Origin: Methylomonas rapida
GTDB taxonomy: Bacteria > Pseudomonadota > Gammaproteobacteria > Methylococcales > Methylomonadaceae
Assembly: GCF_024360925.2 (NCBI RefSeq)
Contig: NZ_CP113517.1
Location: 2,232,001 to 2,296,000 of the forward strand
DNA: 64,000 nt
Reading direction: 5' to 3'
This document shows, piece after piece, positions 7,569-15,139 of the stretch (its first letter is position 1; each line of letters opens with the position of its first letter). The translations under genes and the position numbers were made by a program. The notes below the pieces were generated by a model that made no database searches, was not told the origin of the DNA, and worked only from the letters and a program-made list of their open reading frames with translations.

Positions 7569-9027
7569 CTCATCGTTATACACATCTCTGTGCGACAACC
7601 TGCTGAGCTTCCAATGCAATGACAAAATCGCGCAAACGCTGCAGTCCGATCCACATGGCTTTGGCACCCGGCGGCCCGTCATGCTTGCGTCCGAGATAAC
7701 CGCCCAAGCTCGCCACCAAGAGAATCACTTCGCCCAAGCGAGGTGGCGTAAGCGGCGGCGGGCAAAGCTTAACCACAATGTAAGCAGCCCGCCACTCCTG
7801 TGGATCGAAGATAATTTCACAATCCATGTCCGGCGTAGTCCGTCCCAACATCAGCGTGAACAATACCCGCCAGGCAATAACCATGTACAACGCTAAACAA
7901 GGTAGCAGTCGGTCCTCGGTTTCCAGATGCAGTCGCTTAATCTGGCATCCGCTCTTGAGCACATGGAAGTACACTTCAATGCACCACCGCACGGCGTACC
8001 ACATGACGATCGTTGCCGCCTGTTCGAAACAATCGATCGGCAAGCTAGTCAACAATAGCCATTCCAAACGTTCCACGCCAGACGGTGGTGCATCTTCGCG
8101 TGCCAGCACCGCATTGATGGTGAGTTCCGGTAGCCGATACCCTATCCGCTTAGGCGGTTTGAGGGTCACTGTAATGGCGCGTAACGTGATATGCGCCAGT
8201 CGCGCCGTGCGGTTCGGTCGCGGTTTGACGTTCACCTCAGAGTAACCCAATACAGGAGCTTGCTCCACGGCGGCCCACAGGCATTTCGTACCGTTCTCCG
8301 GCGAAGCCAACACTCGGTTTTGCGCCGCACGTACGATCCATTGAGCCCGTACCGCAGGTGCGTAGTCATGGTATTCGGCAAACCACTCGTAAATATCGCC
8401 CTCCCTGTCGGCAAGATTGATCAGCAGGGTGTCCGGCATTTGCGCCTGTAAAGCGCAACTGTCCTGGTAACTTTCCAGCCAATGGCGACTCTCTTTTTCG
8501 TCTACGCCTTTGTGAAGTCGTTCACTCCTTTGGCTTGGGATCTCTCGAGGCCAATACGATGCTTTCACGACACCCAAACAAATACGCGATGGCGTAAAGG
8601 CAACTGTCGGATGCAGGCGGCGCAAGTGTTTCTCCACGTCTTTCACTGTGCCAAGTCCCTTCGGCCCCAAGCAAATATTCTTATCGTCCTCGGTGGTGTC
8701 CTGTGCCAGCAGCACGATTGGGCTGCTCTTCATGCGCTCGATCGTGGCATCTCGATGCGGCGCCAGTATCTTCTCGAATGTCGTCTTAGCGTTATTGAAG
8801 AAGCGATAGGCTCCCATCGTCTCCTTCCAGCCTCCGCAGGCCGCCGGAATACTGAGTTGTGGATGCTCGCCCAATTGCTCCAATAGCAAGGCCAATCTCT
8901 TGTTTAGACGTTGATCTTCCAAATTGGCAGTTTGCACTTCTTCTTCGGCCCAGTTGCTCATCGCCTTTCTCCTGTTTCTGTGTCTCCTTGTAGTTTAGTC
9001 TTTGAGGGACTTGTGTATAACGATGAG
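7569..9027 (-). mobile_element. IS4-family (Tn5-like) insertion sequence, copy 1 (1459 bp)
   Basis: Terminal inverted repeats CTCATCGTTATACACA and TGTGTATAACGATGAG. The 10-bp target duplication CGGCGGACCG is at 7559-7568 and 9028-9037, and lies in the loop and inner stem of the second hairpin of the palindromic repeat. Confidence 0.9.
7576..8961 (-). CDS. IS4-family (IS50/Tn5-like) transposase, copy 1
   Basis: 461-aa DDE transposase resembling the Tn5 enzyme along its length. The first catalytic Asp is in LLAQDTTED, the second in INLADREGDIYEW, and the YREK motif is complete (YAVRWCIEVYFHVLK). ALLLEQLGEHPQLSIPAACG and NAKTTFEKIL match the N-terminal DNA-binding part. It appears identical to copy 2 (9273-10658). 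The gene fills the 1459-bp element. No inhibitor-type internal start was evaluated. Confidence 0.92.
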   Translation of the reverse strand: MSNWAEEEVQTANLEDQRLNKRLALLLEQLGEHPQLSIPAACGGWKETMGAYRFFNNAKTTFEKILAPHRDATIERMKSSPIVLLAQDTTEDDKNICLGPKGLGTVKDVEKHLRRLHPTVAFTPSRICLGVVKASYWPREIPSQRSERLHKGVDEKESRHWLESYQDSCALQAQMPDTLLINLADREGDIYEWFAEYHDYAPAVRAQWIVRAAQNRVLASPENGTKCLWAAVEQAPVLGYSEVNVKPRPNRTARLAHITLRAITVTLKPPKRIGYRLPELTINAVLAREDAPPSGVERLEWLLLTSLPIDCFEQAATIVMWYAVRWCIEVYFHVLKSGCQIKRLHLETEDRLLPCLALYMVIAWRVLFTLMLGRTTPDMDCEIIFDPQEWRAAYIVVKLCPPPLTPPRLGEVILLVASLGGYLGRKHDGPPGAKAMWIGLQRLRDFVIALEAQQVVAQRCV

Positions 9028-9045
9028 CGGCGGACCGTGGGAACC

Positions 9046-9193
9046 AGGAAAAATACCGGCGAATCTGTCGACCTTTTTCAGATCGCTCGATCATGCCAAG
9101 TTCTTTGGCCATATCTATGGTCAGGTGGTAGTCAATCTTATTATGACCACCACGACCTTTTTGCTTCTCAGCCTTGAGAAGCAAAAAATCTAT
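9046..9193 (-). pseudogene. AntA/AntB-type antirepressor fragment between two REP/IS4 units
   Basis: About 49 codons: IDFLLLKAEKQKGRG, then YHLTIDMAKELGMIERSEKG and RQIRRYF. The LTxDMAKEL..MxER..KGxxxRxYF pattern is the core of the AntA/AntB antirepressor domain. Both ends run straight into palindromic repeats carrying IS4 copies, so only the core is left. It adds another antirepressor family to those in the prophage. Confidence 0.65.
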
Positions 9194-9265
9194 TTCTCGT
9201 TCCCACGCTCCAGCGTGGGAATGCATATCGGTCTTCCGCGTCGCATGGATTCCCACGGCGGACCG

Positions 9266-10724
9266 CTCATCGTTATACACATCTCTGTGCGACAACCTGC
9301 TGAGCTTCCAATGCAATGACAAAATCGCGCAAACGCTGCAGTCCGATCCACATGGCTTTGGCACCCGGCGGCCCGTCATGCTTGCGTCCGAGATAACCGC
9401 CCAAGCTCGCCACCAAGAGAATCACTTCGCCCAAGCGAGGTGGCGTAAGCGGCGGCGGGCAAAGCTTAACCACAATGTAAGCAGCCCGCCACTCCTGTGG
9501 ATCGAAGATAATTTCACAATCCATGTCCGGCGTAGTCCGTCCCAACATCAGCGTGAACAATACCCGCCAGGCAATAACCATGTACAACGCTAAACAAGGT
9601 AGCAGTCGGTCCTCGGTTTCCAGATGCAGTCGCTTAATCTGGCATCCGCTCTTGAGCACATGGAAGTACACTTCAATGCACCACCGCACGGCGTACCACA
9701 TGACGATCGTTGCCGCCTGTTCGAAACAATCGATCGGCAAGCTAGTCAACAATAGCCATTCCAAACGTTCCACGCCAGACGGTGGTGCATCTTCGCGTGC
9801 CAGCACCGCATTGATGGTGAGTTCCGGTAGCCGATACCCTATCCGCTTAGGCGGTTTGAGGGTCACTGTAATGGCGCGTAACGTGATATGCGCCAGTCGC
9901 GCCGTGCGGTTCGGTCGCGGTTTGACGTTCACCTCAGAGTAACCCAATACAGGAGCTTGCTCCACGGCGGCCCACAGGCATTTCGTACCGTTCTCCGGCG
10001 AAGCCAACACTCGGTTTTGCGCCGCACGTACGATCCATTGAGCCCGTACCGCAGGTGCGTAGTCATGGTATTCGGCAAACCACTCGTAAATATCGCCCTC
10101 CCTGTCGGCAAGATTGATCAGCAGGGTGTCCGGCATTTGCGCCTGTAAAGCGCAACTGTCCTGGTAACTTTCCAGCCAATGGCGACTCTCTTTTTCGTCT
10201 ACGCCTTTGTGAAGTCGTTCACTCCTTTGGCTTGGGATCTCTCGAGGCCAATACGATGCTTTCACGACACCCAAACAAATACGCGATGGCGTAAAGGCAA
10301 CTGTCGGATGCAGGCGGCGCAAGTGTTTCTCCACGTCTTTCACTGTGCCAAGTCCCTTCGGCCCCAAGCAAATATTCTTATCGTCCTCGGTGGTGTCCTG
10401 TGCCAGCAGCACGATTGGGCTGCTCTTCATGCGCTCGATCGTGGCATCTCGATGCGGCGCCAGTATCTTCTCGAATGTCGTCTTAGCGTTATTGAAGAAG
10501 CGATAGGCTCCCATCGTCTCCTTCCAGCCTCCGCAGGCCGCCGGAATACTGAGTTGTGGATGCTCGCCCAATTGCTCCAATAGCAAGGCCAATCTCTTGT
10601 TTAGACGTTGATCTTCCAAATTGGCAGTTTGCACTTCTTCTTCGGCCCAGTTGCTCATCGCCTTTCTCCTGTTTCTGTGTCTCCTTGTAGTTTAGTCTTT
10701 GAGGGACTTGTGTATAACGATGAG
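9266..10724 (-). mobile_element. IS4-family (Tn5-like) insertion sequence, copy 2 (1459 bp)
   Basis: Same ends and length as copy 1, with the same 10-bp duplication CGGCGGACCG (9256-9265, 10725-10734) at the same position of a second copy of the repeat. Confidence 0.9.
9273..10658 (-). CDS. IS4-family (IS50/Tn5-like) transposase, copy 2
   Basis: 461 aa, the same sequence as the gene at 7576-8961, with all catalytic motifs (AQDTTED, ADREGDIYEW, YAVRWCIEVYFHVLK). Two full identical copies 238 bp apart in the same orientation make this segment prone to deletion by homologous recombination. Confidence 0.92.
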   Translation of the reverse strand: MSNWAEEEVQTANLEDQRLNKRLALLLEQLGEHPQLSIPAACGGWKETMGAYRFFNNAKTTFEKILAPHRDATIERMKSSPIVLLAQDTTEDDKNICLGPKGLGTVKDVEKHLRRLHPTVAFTPSRICLGVVKASYWPREIPSQRSERLHKGVDEKESRHWLESYQDSCALQAQMPDTLLINLADREGDIYEWFAEYHDYAPAVRAQWIVRAAQNRVLASPENGTKCLWAAVEQAPVLGYSEVNVKPRPNRTARLAHITLRAITVTLKPPKRIGYRLPELTINAVLAREDAPPSGVERLEWLLLTSLPIDCFEQAATIVMWYAVRWCIEVYFHVLKSGCQIKRLHLETEDRLLPCLALYMVIAWRVLFTLMLGRTTPDMDCEIIFDPQEWRAAYIVVKLCPPPLTPPRLGEVILLVASLGGYLGRKHDGPPGAKAMWIGLQRLRDFVIALEAQQVVAQRCV

Positions 10725-10742
10725 CGGCGGACCGTGGGAACC

Positions 10743-10831
10743 AGGAAAATTAGATATGCAGGCAAATTTGCCCGATTTACCGGCTAATATCAAAATATTA
10801 GGCATATTTGCCTGCTAATCAATGGTTATGC
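10743..10831 (-). other. Truncated attC-like site at the distal end of the cassette array
   Basis: The R''-like heptamer GCATAAC (minus strand, 10825-10831) overlaps the stop of the 72-aa gene. Arms GCAGGCAAAT (10758-10767) and ATTTGCCTGC (10806-10815) make an imperfect palindrome. No final GTTRRRY-like heptamer is left because the palindromic repeat with IS4 copy 2 abuts at 10742. Weaker than the other attC calls. Confidence 0.4.
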
Positions 10832-11044
10832 GTTATCAACAATCGCTTTCTTTGCGTCTAAAATTTGCTCATCTGTAAGGTGTTCAAATTCTCCAATACC
10901 AAGTGTTTTCCTGCACGCTTGCCCAATTGGAGATTTTGCGCCCTGGTGGTGATACAAAATCCAAGTCAGTAGCCTTCTGATATGCCGCAATTCATTCTCG
11001 GCTTCTTCATTACCATATGTTGCTTCGTCTAATGCTGTCAGCAT
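10826..11044 (-). CDS. Small cassette-encoded protein, unknown function
   Basis: 72-aa acidic helical protein (MLTALDEATYGNEEAENELR, then HIRRLLTWILYHHQGAKS). No family recognised. The ATG lies 15 nt after the end of attC A with a good ribosome site GGGAG, and the stop TAA sits within the heptamer of the following truncated attC: the standard layout of an integron cassette gene. Confidence 0.65.
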   Translation of the reverse strand: MLTALDEATYGNEEAENELRHIRRLLTWILYHHQGAKSPIGQACRKTLGIGEFEHLTDEQILDAKKAIVDNA

Positions 11045-11059
11045 TGTTCAGCTCCCGCC

Positions 11060-11145
11060 GCATAACACGGCACTAAAGGCGACACCCGGAAGCATCGCGG
11101 TATTGTTTAATTTAGTCGGCGGCGCGCCTTAGTTCGGCGTTATGC
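11060..11145 (-). other. attC recombination site A (86 bp)
   Basis: On the minus strand GCATAAC (11139-11145) opens and GTTATGC (11060-11066) closes the site. Flanking arms GCCGAACTAAGGCG and CGCCTTTAGTGCCG pair imperfectly, as in attC. The preceding gene ends inside it and the next starts just beyond it. Confidence 0.75.
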
Positions 11146-11342
11146 GGCACATTTCCAGTTCCGCCGCATTTGTGGCACGATTCGCTCTCTAAACCGTACA
11201 AACGCAAATCGGCATAGTCTGTTTTGACTTCACCGCTCCCGGCACATGCCAGGCATTTCCGCATAACCACACGTTGCACCGGAACAGCTAAAGCTAAGTC
11301 GTTTTCGGTGTCGCCGTCTTCGTTAAAATTTATTTCACTCAT
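11112..11342 (-). CDS. Cassette protein with DnaJ-like zinc motifs, start inside attC
   Basis: 76 aa. Residues 29-68 hold two CxxCxGxG-type motifs (CLACAGSG and CHKCGGTG), the zinc-binding repeats of DnaJ and related small proteins; a structural zinc is likely. The first 28 residues (MSEINFNED to VPVQRVVMR) are encoded by attC site B, from an ATG with Shine-Dalgarno CTGGAGA. A shorter version could start at the ATG inside the closing heptamer (MRKCLACAG). The C-terminus NAELRRAAD is encoded by attC A. Function unknown. Confidence 0.6.
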   Translation of the reverse strand: MSEINFNEDGDTENDLALAVPVQRVVMRKCLACAGSGEVKTDYADLRLYGLESESCHKCGGTGNVPHNAELRRAAD

Positions 11343-11389
11343 ATCGTTCTCCAGTTAATCCGCTGTCCGGTAAACTCTGCGCGTTAGGC
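11261..11389 (-). other. attC recombination site B (129 bp)
   Basis: Opens GCCTAAC (11383-11389) and closes GTTATGC (11261-11267) on the minus strand. Inner arms CAGAGTTTACCGGAC and GTTCCGGTGCAACGTG pair imperfectly. It matches site C (14993-15121) at both ends and in length. The central part contains CTGGAGA and an ATG that is translated through the closing arm. Confidence 0.78.
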
Positions 11390-11664
11390 GGCTCATTCTG
11401 GTTCGTCTTGTTGTAATCAAGTTGTGCCTTATAGGCACAACGCGCCAACAACAATACCGCCTCAGCTAATCCAACAACCTCTAACCTATCTTCTTCATTA
11501 TCGCTTTGCGATAGCCTTATCAATTGTTCTGCGGTTTTCTTCATTGCCCAAAAATGAAGCATCACATTTATTTCATTGTTATCATCCACGCTTTGTAAAT
11601 AACCGTCGCGTTTACCTTCTGCGTGCCCAGTGTAAAAACCGTGGCCCCATTGTTTACTACTCAA
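11335..11664 (-). CDS. Cassette-encoded protein, unknown function
   Basis: 109 aa from a TTG start preceded by GGAG at 6 nt spacing (an upstream TTG would give 113 aa). Contains WGHGFYTGHAEGKRDGYLQS and a helical Leu/Ala-rich region (VVGLAEAVLLLARCAYKAQL). The last residues PPNAQSLPDSGLTGERYE are encoded by attC B, so the original C-terminus ended near the cassette end and the frame happens to read through. No family recognised. It starts about 20 nt after attC E, as expected for a cassette gene. Confidence 0.6.
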   Translation of the reverse strand: MSSKQWGHGFYTGHAEGKRDGYLQSVDDNNEINVMLHFWAMKKTAEQLIRLSQSDNEEDRLEVVGLAEAVLLLARCAYKAQLDYNKTNQNEPPNAQSLPDSGLTGERYE

Positions 11665-11731
11665 ATTTTTCTCCAATAAAAACGCATAACCAGTCAGTCA
11701 ACCCGACCGCTATCGCGGCGGGTTACTTTTT

Positions 11732-13399
11732 CCTGAATCCGTGACTCCACATATTGCCAGACCTTTTATTCGTCATACTCTTCCAAAATTCGCTGAATTT
11801 AAAAGTGTGGTCCGGGCAATCGAGTTTAACGGCTAGAAATGCAGCGTATTATCTGGAATATTTTCCCTGCATGATTCAATTTGATGGACTTTAGGCGCAG
11901 GATTCCCAAGCCACTGTGAATTTGCGGCGTTGTGCTATCGATGGCAGAGCGATCAGTCGCTAGCCGGCGGCGAGTTTGGCGTAGGTGGATTCAAAAGCGA
12001 TGAAACCGGGACAGCTCTGTGAAAAGCGCAGCTTCAGCCGGTGCCCGCTACGGATGAGTCGCGCGGCCAGATACATCAGTTCCTGGATCACGGTTTTGAT
12101 ACGCCGCCGCTTGGCAGGATGCCTGACCGGGCTTTGTTCGCCCAGCAAGCCGATCAGGCCTATCCAGCGCAGGATGTTGTAGCTATAGGCGCTGAGGCTC
12201 ATGATCAGGTCGTTGGTGGCAAACTTGCCGGATGGCAGGCGCTCGATATCCAGATCGGTCTTGAATTCGCTGTGGAATTGTTCAGCGGTGGCATGGTCGC
12301 GATAGAGGGCAATAACCATGGCATCGTCGTAATCGGCCACCGGCAGACTGGTCCACCAGCCTTCGATTTCGATATCCGGTAGCACGAGGGCTTGGCCTTG
12401 AGCCGTGATGGTGCGCTCGGTGATTTGCATGACCCGGCGACAGGTATAGGTTTTACCGTTGCGAGTGTGTTGCTCCATGACACTGAACAAGGCCACGCGT
12501 TTGCCTTCGCGCGGTGTGGTCCACTGGCCGTGTTGTTCGGCGTAGGCCAGCCAGGCGTCGGCATCTTGTTTACGCGGGTTCCATTTGATGATGAAATCGA
12601 CCTGATCGGCTTCGTGTAAGTCGATGCGATTGTCGAGCGCGTCGTGACCGCCATCCAGCCGGACCAACAAAGGCAAAGTCGTCAAACGTTTCGCGGCGGC
12701 GAGTCCGCGCTCCAGCGCATAGCGGAATTCGTATTGGCAATGCTGCTTGCCTTCGCGCAGTTCATTACCAATACACCAGCCCTCTTTACCCAGATAGAGG
12801 GCAATCGGGGCGTAGCCGTCAAAACCTTTGTAGGTTCGGGAGACGCCTTCTTTGCAGGTTTTTTCGTTGTTCATGGGGTAAACATCGATATCCAACGCGA
12901 CATGGCCTGTGGCTAACGGCGTTACCGGCACCTGGGCGTGAGCCAGAAAATCGAGGTTGCTTTGATAAATGATCGGTAATAAGGCGTCGGCGTGTTCATC
13001 CAGTCGCTGTCTGAGGCGGGCGCTGGAGGGTACTTGATGAATGGCGAGCGCGGCTTTGAAATAGTCGTCGTCGCGATGGTTTTCGATGGCTTCGAAGTCG
13101 CTTTTGCCCAGGCTAAGGGTGCCTATATAGCTTTTGATAATATCGGCGTGAGCAATACCGTGCCGTAGCGGAATACCTTTTTCCAGCGCCTGATTGAGCT
13201 GGCCATATTGATTCAAACATAAACCGACCAAGGCTAATCCAGAATGGCTGGTATAAAATTCAGTTTCAGATTGCTCCAGGATAAACCGCTTCATGAATCA
13301 CTCGCCGGGTGAATGGAAGAATAGCGGTATTATCCCAGAATAAGCGTTTTAAATCATTGCGTTGCGGCCGTGGATGGCCTTTTAAGTCACGGATTCAGG
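11732..13399 (-). mobile_element. IS1380-family insertion sequence, copy B (1668 bp)
   Basis: Ends CCTGAATCCGTGAC and GTCACGGATTCAGG; target duplication TTTT (11728-11731, 13400-13403). Inverted relative to copy A at 4885-6552, so recombination between them would invert about 5-8 kb. It splits attC site E. Confidence 0.88.
11960..13294 (-). CDS. IS1380-family transposase (copy B)
   Basis: 444-aa DDE transposase nearly identical to copy A, with HVALDIDVYPMN, LLVRLDGGHDALD and HATAEQFHSEFKTDLDIERL. Intact. Starts MKRFILEQSETEF. Confidence 0.9.
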   Translation of the reverse strand: MKRFILEQSETEFYTSHSGLALVGLCLNQYGQLNQALEKGIPLRHGIAHADIIKSYIGTLSLGKSDFEAIENHRDDDYFKAALAIHQVPSSARLRQRLDEHADALLPIIYQSNLDFLAHAQVPVTPLATGHVALDIDVYPMNNEKTCKEGVSRTYKGFDGYAPIALYLGKEGWCIGNELREGKQHCQYEFRYALERGLAAAKRLTTLPLLVRLDGGHDALDNRIDLHEADQVDFIIKWNPRKQDADAWLAYAEQHGQWTTPREGKRVALFSVMEQHTRNGKTYTCRRVMQITERTITAQGQALVLPDIEIEGWWTSLPVADYDDAMVIALYRDHATAEQFHSEFKTDLDIERLPSGKFATNDLIMSLSAYSYNILRWIGLIGLLGEQSPVRHPAKRRRIKTVIQELMYLAARLIRSGHRLKLRFSQSCPGFIAFESTYAKLAAG

Positions 13400-13413
13400 T
13401 TTTTGCGTTATAC

Positions 13414-13475
13414 GTCAAAATCATTTTCGTGAAATAATTCGATCGTTTCTTTTGATTTACTATTCGCAGTCAATT
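13414..13475 (-). pseudogene. 3' part of a cassette gene split by IS701-like element
   Basis: Reads TANSKSKETIELFHENDFDV and stops at the TAA of the attC E heptamer GTATAAC. Joined with 14607-14770 across the IS, ATA AAA TTG ACT GCG restores WYIKLTANSKS in frame, showing that both pieces were one cassette gene. Confidence 0.7.
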
Positions 13476-14601
13476 TTAGGACTTACGCATTGACGGAAGC
13501 CTGAAACTGTGGGTTCAAATATTCCTTGCCGACCATGAAGCTGTTGACGAATGCGGCGATCACATCCTGATACAACGTTCTTTGCCATTGGTAAGCATTG
13601 CGAATAATTTCAGTAAATTGCATTCGCTGCAGATGAACATAGCCACATAAAGCGGCAAAGATATGGTTGAGTATCGGTACTTTGCTACGGACTTGGAACT
13701 TCTCGATGTTGCAAACCTGCTTGATCATGCGGTGGTATTGCTCGATCTGCCAATGCTGGTCGTGCAGTTTCTGAAAATCGGATTGCTTAAAGGCATCATA
13801 AGCCTCAGCCTCTGGCAGGAACACCACGTAATGGCGCAGTTGGTCTTTTAACCGCGTCCGAAACAGCTTCACGTTGCCAAAATCACGTAACCAGACCCGC
13901 ATGCCGTCGTCAGGAATGTCCAGTTTTTGTACCTGGATCCAGGTGCCTTTTTCCGTCGACACCCGGCGATTGCTTTCCACCGCAAACATAAACCCCATCC
14001 GGTGGTTTTTTACCGTCTTAAGGTTGTCCACACAGGAATACCAACTATCCCCGGTCATAAAATTCGGTTGTAATCCCCAAGCCAGCACCTCGCCCAACAT
14101 GTCGAGGAAATAATCATTTTTGGTTTTTCCTTCTGCCTTGTCGTATACACGATAGTTAACGGGCAGGCTGCGGCCTTGCGGGTCAGTGTAGTATAACGTG
14201 ATGAGATTCAAGCCTTTAACCACGCGATGATGCTTGCCAGACCAAAAATGTCCAACCAGTTCCATGCGTTGGCTGTAGGGTTTGTCTAAGGTGCTGTCAT
14301 CCACGTTCAGCGTCCCGCCCACCAAGTTCAACAGACATTTTGCCTCATTGAACAAGTCTTTCGGCTCGTAACTTTCTCGTAACAGGAAACGATTCACGCT
14401 GTCATGGGAAATGTTCATCACCTCGGAAAGACGGGTGCAGGTACTTGATTTCGGTTCGCTCATCAAAAATCCCATATACATTGGCAAGGTGCAACGCGCT
14501 GTCGGTGGGCGGCTAGGCTTTCTTATCATCCCTGAATCGTTCTTGTTAAATGTACTTCCTATGACATAGTTATTGCTTGATCGTCAATGCGTAAGTCCTA
14601 A
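13476..14601 (-). mobile_element. IS701-like insertion sequence (about 1.1 kb)
   Basis: Perfect 20-bp terminal inverted repeats TTAGGACTTACGCATTGACG (13476-13495 and complement 14582-14601). Flanking AAATT on both sides (minus strand) is a plausible target duplication, but the AT-rich junction makes its exact length ambiguous. Confidence 0.8.
13483..14529 (-). CDS. IS701-like DDE transposase
   Basis: 348 aa. DDE signatures: GGTLNVDDSTLDKPYSQRME (first Asp), NFMTGDSWYSCVDNLK (second Asp) and HDQHWQIEQYHRMIKQ (Glu), with SGKHHRVVKGLNLITLYYTD between. This set is typical of IS701-family transposases. The first about 15 residues (MIRKPSRPPTARCTL) may be spurious; MYMGFLMSEPKSS is an alternative start. 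The stop codon lies within the left inverted repeat. Intact and probably active. Confidence 0.8.
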   Translation of the reverse strand: MIRKPSRPPTARCTLPMYMGFLMSEPKSSTCTRLSEVMNISHDSVNRFLLRESYEPKDLFNEAKCLLNLVGGTLNVDDSTLDKPYSQRMELVGHFWSGKHHRVVKGLNLITLYYTDPQGRSLPVNYRVYDKAEGKTKNDYFLDMLGEVLAWGLQPNFMTGDSWYSCVDNLKTVKNHRMGFMFAVESNRRVSTEKGTWIQVQKLDIPDDGMRVWLRDFGNVKLFRTRLKDQLRHYVVFLPEAEAYDAFKQSDFQKLHDQHWQIEQYHRMIKQVCNIEKFQVRSKVPILNHIFAALCGYVHLQRMQFTEIIRNAYQWQRTLYQDVIAAFVNSFMVGKEYLNPQFQASVNA

Positions 14602-14770
14602 ATTTTATGTACCACCATCCGGACGCAACAGAATTTTCACGATCAACAAATCCAACCCGCCCAGGATATTTGGGTTTTCCGAGACGATCCTGGTCTCGCC
14701 GTATCGTAACAATCTGTCCAGGCCGTATAACTCGGCGCTCAACCGGAGCGCGGAAGCAAGGTTCATTCAT
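14602..14770 (-). pseudogene. 5' part of a cassette gene split by IS701-like element, start inside attC
   Basis: MNEPCFRAPVERRVIRPGQI followed by VTIRRDQDRLGK and GFVDRENSVASGWWYIK. The first about 15 residues are encoded by attC D, from an ATG with Shine-Dalgarno CCAGGAG. The PVERRVIR segment parallels PVQRVVMR in the two other attC-started genes. The restored protein (with 13414-13475) would be about 77 aa, basic at the front; no family recognised. Confidence 0.65.
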
Positions 14771-14813
14771 TTCTCAGTCTCCTGGGCCGCGCCCGGTTAG
14801 CTTTGCGTTATGC
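14725..14813 (-). other. attC recombination site D (89 bp)
   Basis: Opens GCATAAC (14807-14813) and closes GTTATAC (14725-14731) on the minus strand; arms GCTAACCGGGCGCGG and CGCGCTCCGGTTGAGC pair imperfectly. Contains CCAGGAG and an ATG in its central part. Confidence 0.75.
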
Positions 14814-15074
14814 GGAATCTAATATTTGCTTAATTCTGCTAATGAACTGCTCTTTTGTTTCATGATGCGATGTACAAACATGTGTAATTTGTTCCAGTTT
14901 GTCAGTGGCAAAATCTATATCTAAACCAACTTGCTTCGGGTCTGGCTGTTCTGTATCGGCTCCTCGGCGCCATTCATTGAAATAGCGCAGCCTCATAACC
15001 ACACGTTGCACCGGAACATCTGAAGCTGCGCGGTTTTCAGAGTCTTTGTCTTCGTCAAAATTCGTTTCACTCAT
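14808..15074 (-). CDS. Cassette-encoded protein, unknown function, start inside attC
   Basis: 88 aa. The first 28 residues (MSETNFDED to VPVQRVVMR) are encoded by attC C from an ATG with Shine-Dalgarno CTGGAGA; the cassette-specific part is MRLRYFNEWRRGADTEQPD, then DFATDKLEQITHVCTSHHET. The stop lies in the opening heptamer of attC D. The N-terminus therefore resembles that of the 76-aa gene at 11112 only because both are translated attC. Function unknown. Confidence 0.6.
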   Translation of the reverse strand: MSETNFDEDKDSENRAASDVPVQRVVMRLRYFNEWRRGADTEQPDPKQVGLDIDFATDKLEQITHVCTSHHETKEQFISRIKQILDSA

Positions 15075-15121
15075 GAATCTCTCCAGTTAATCCGCTGTCC
15101 GGTAAACTCTGCGCGTTATAA
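14993..15121 (-). other. attC recombination site C (129 bp)
   Basis: Opens TTATAAC (15115-15121) and closes GTTATGA (14993-14999) on the minus strand. Shares both end arms, length and the internal CTGGAGA..ATG with site B. Beyond its outer end lies the divergent hicAB pair, whose -10 starts 6 bp away. Confidence 0.77.
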
Positions 15122-15123
15122 GT

Positions 15124-15136
15124 GGTTATAATAACC
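15124..15136 (+). promoter_or_regulatory. hicA2 operator/-10 element
   Basis: GGTTATAATAACC is a perfect 13-bp palindrome containing the -10 hexamer TATAAT (15127-15132). The hicA ATG follows at 15140, so the mRNA would be essentially leaderless. The palindrome is a likely binding site for the ribbon-helix-helix of HicB. Any -35 would fall within attC C. Confidence 0.6.
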
Positions 15137-15139
15137 ATC

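Larger units (their letters stand above)
7502..9045 (+). repeat. Two-hairpin palindromic repeat, copy 1, split by IS4 copy 1
   Basis: Left part 7502-7568: hairpin 1 (GTTCCCACGCTCC, AGCGTGGGAATGC), linker with ATATCGGTCTTCCGCG, then hairpin 2 (arms CCCACGG/CCGTGGG). The IS interrupts hairpin 2 and the repeat resumes at 9028-9045. The uninterrupted version is at 18410-18484. Confidence 0.85.
9199..10742 (+). repeat. Two-hairpin palindromic repeat, copy 2, split by IS4 copy 2
   Basis: Left part 9199-9265 has the same sequence as 7502-7568; it resumes at 10725-10742 after the IS. Flanks outside the repeat differ from copy 1. Confidence 0.85.
11684..13413 (-). other. attC recombination site E, split by IS1380 copy B
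   Basis: Removing the IS and one TTTT copy restores a 58-bp site from 11684-11731 plus 13404-13413: GTATAAC opens, arms AGTAACCCG and CGGGTTGACT pair around CCGCGATAGCGG, and GTTATGC (11684-11690) closes. The restored palindrome is the cleanest of the array. Confidence 0.75.

Noticed and set aside
7431..7682. Open frames such as MTGRRVPKPCGSDCSVCA and SRSHAPAWECISVFRVAW
   Set aside because: These run across the palindromic repeat and the IS4 end in several copies; typical spurious repeat-derived frames.
7559..10742. Copies 1 and 2 of the IS4 element as a composite transposon carrying the antirepressor fragment
   Set aside because: Each copy has its own 10-bp duplication in its own repeat; there is no duplication around the whole pair.
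11112..15074. Shared N-termini MSE(I/T)NF..PVQRVVMR as a protein family
   Set aside because: The shared segment is encoded by attC sites B and C; the similarity reflects the recombination sites, and the cassette-specific parts of the two proteins are unrelated.
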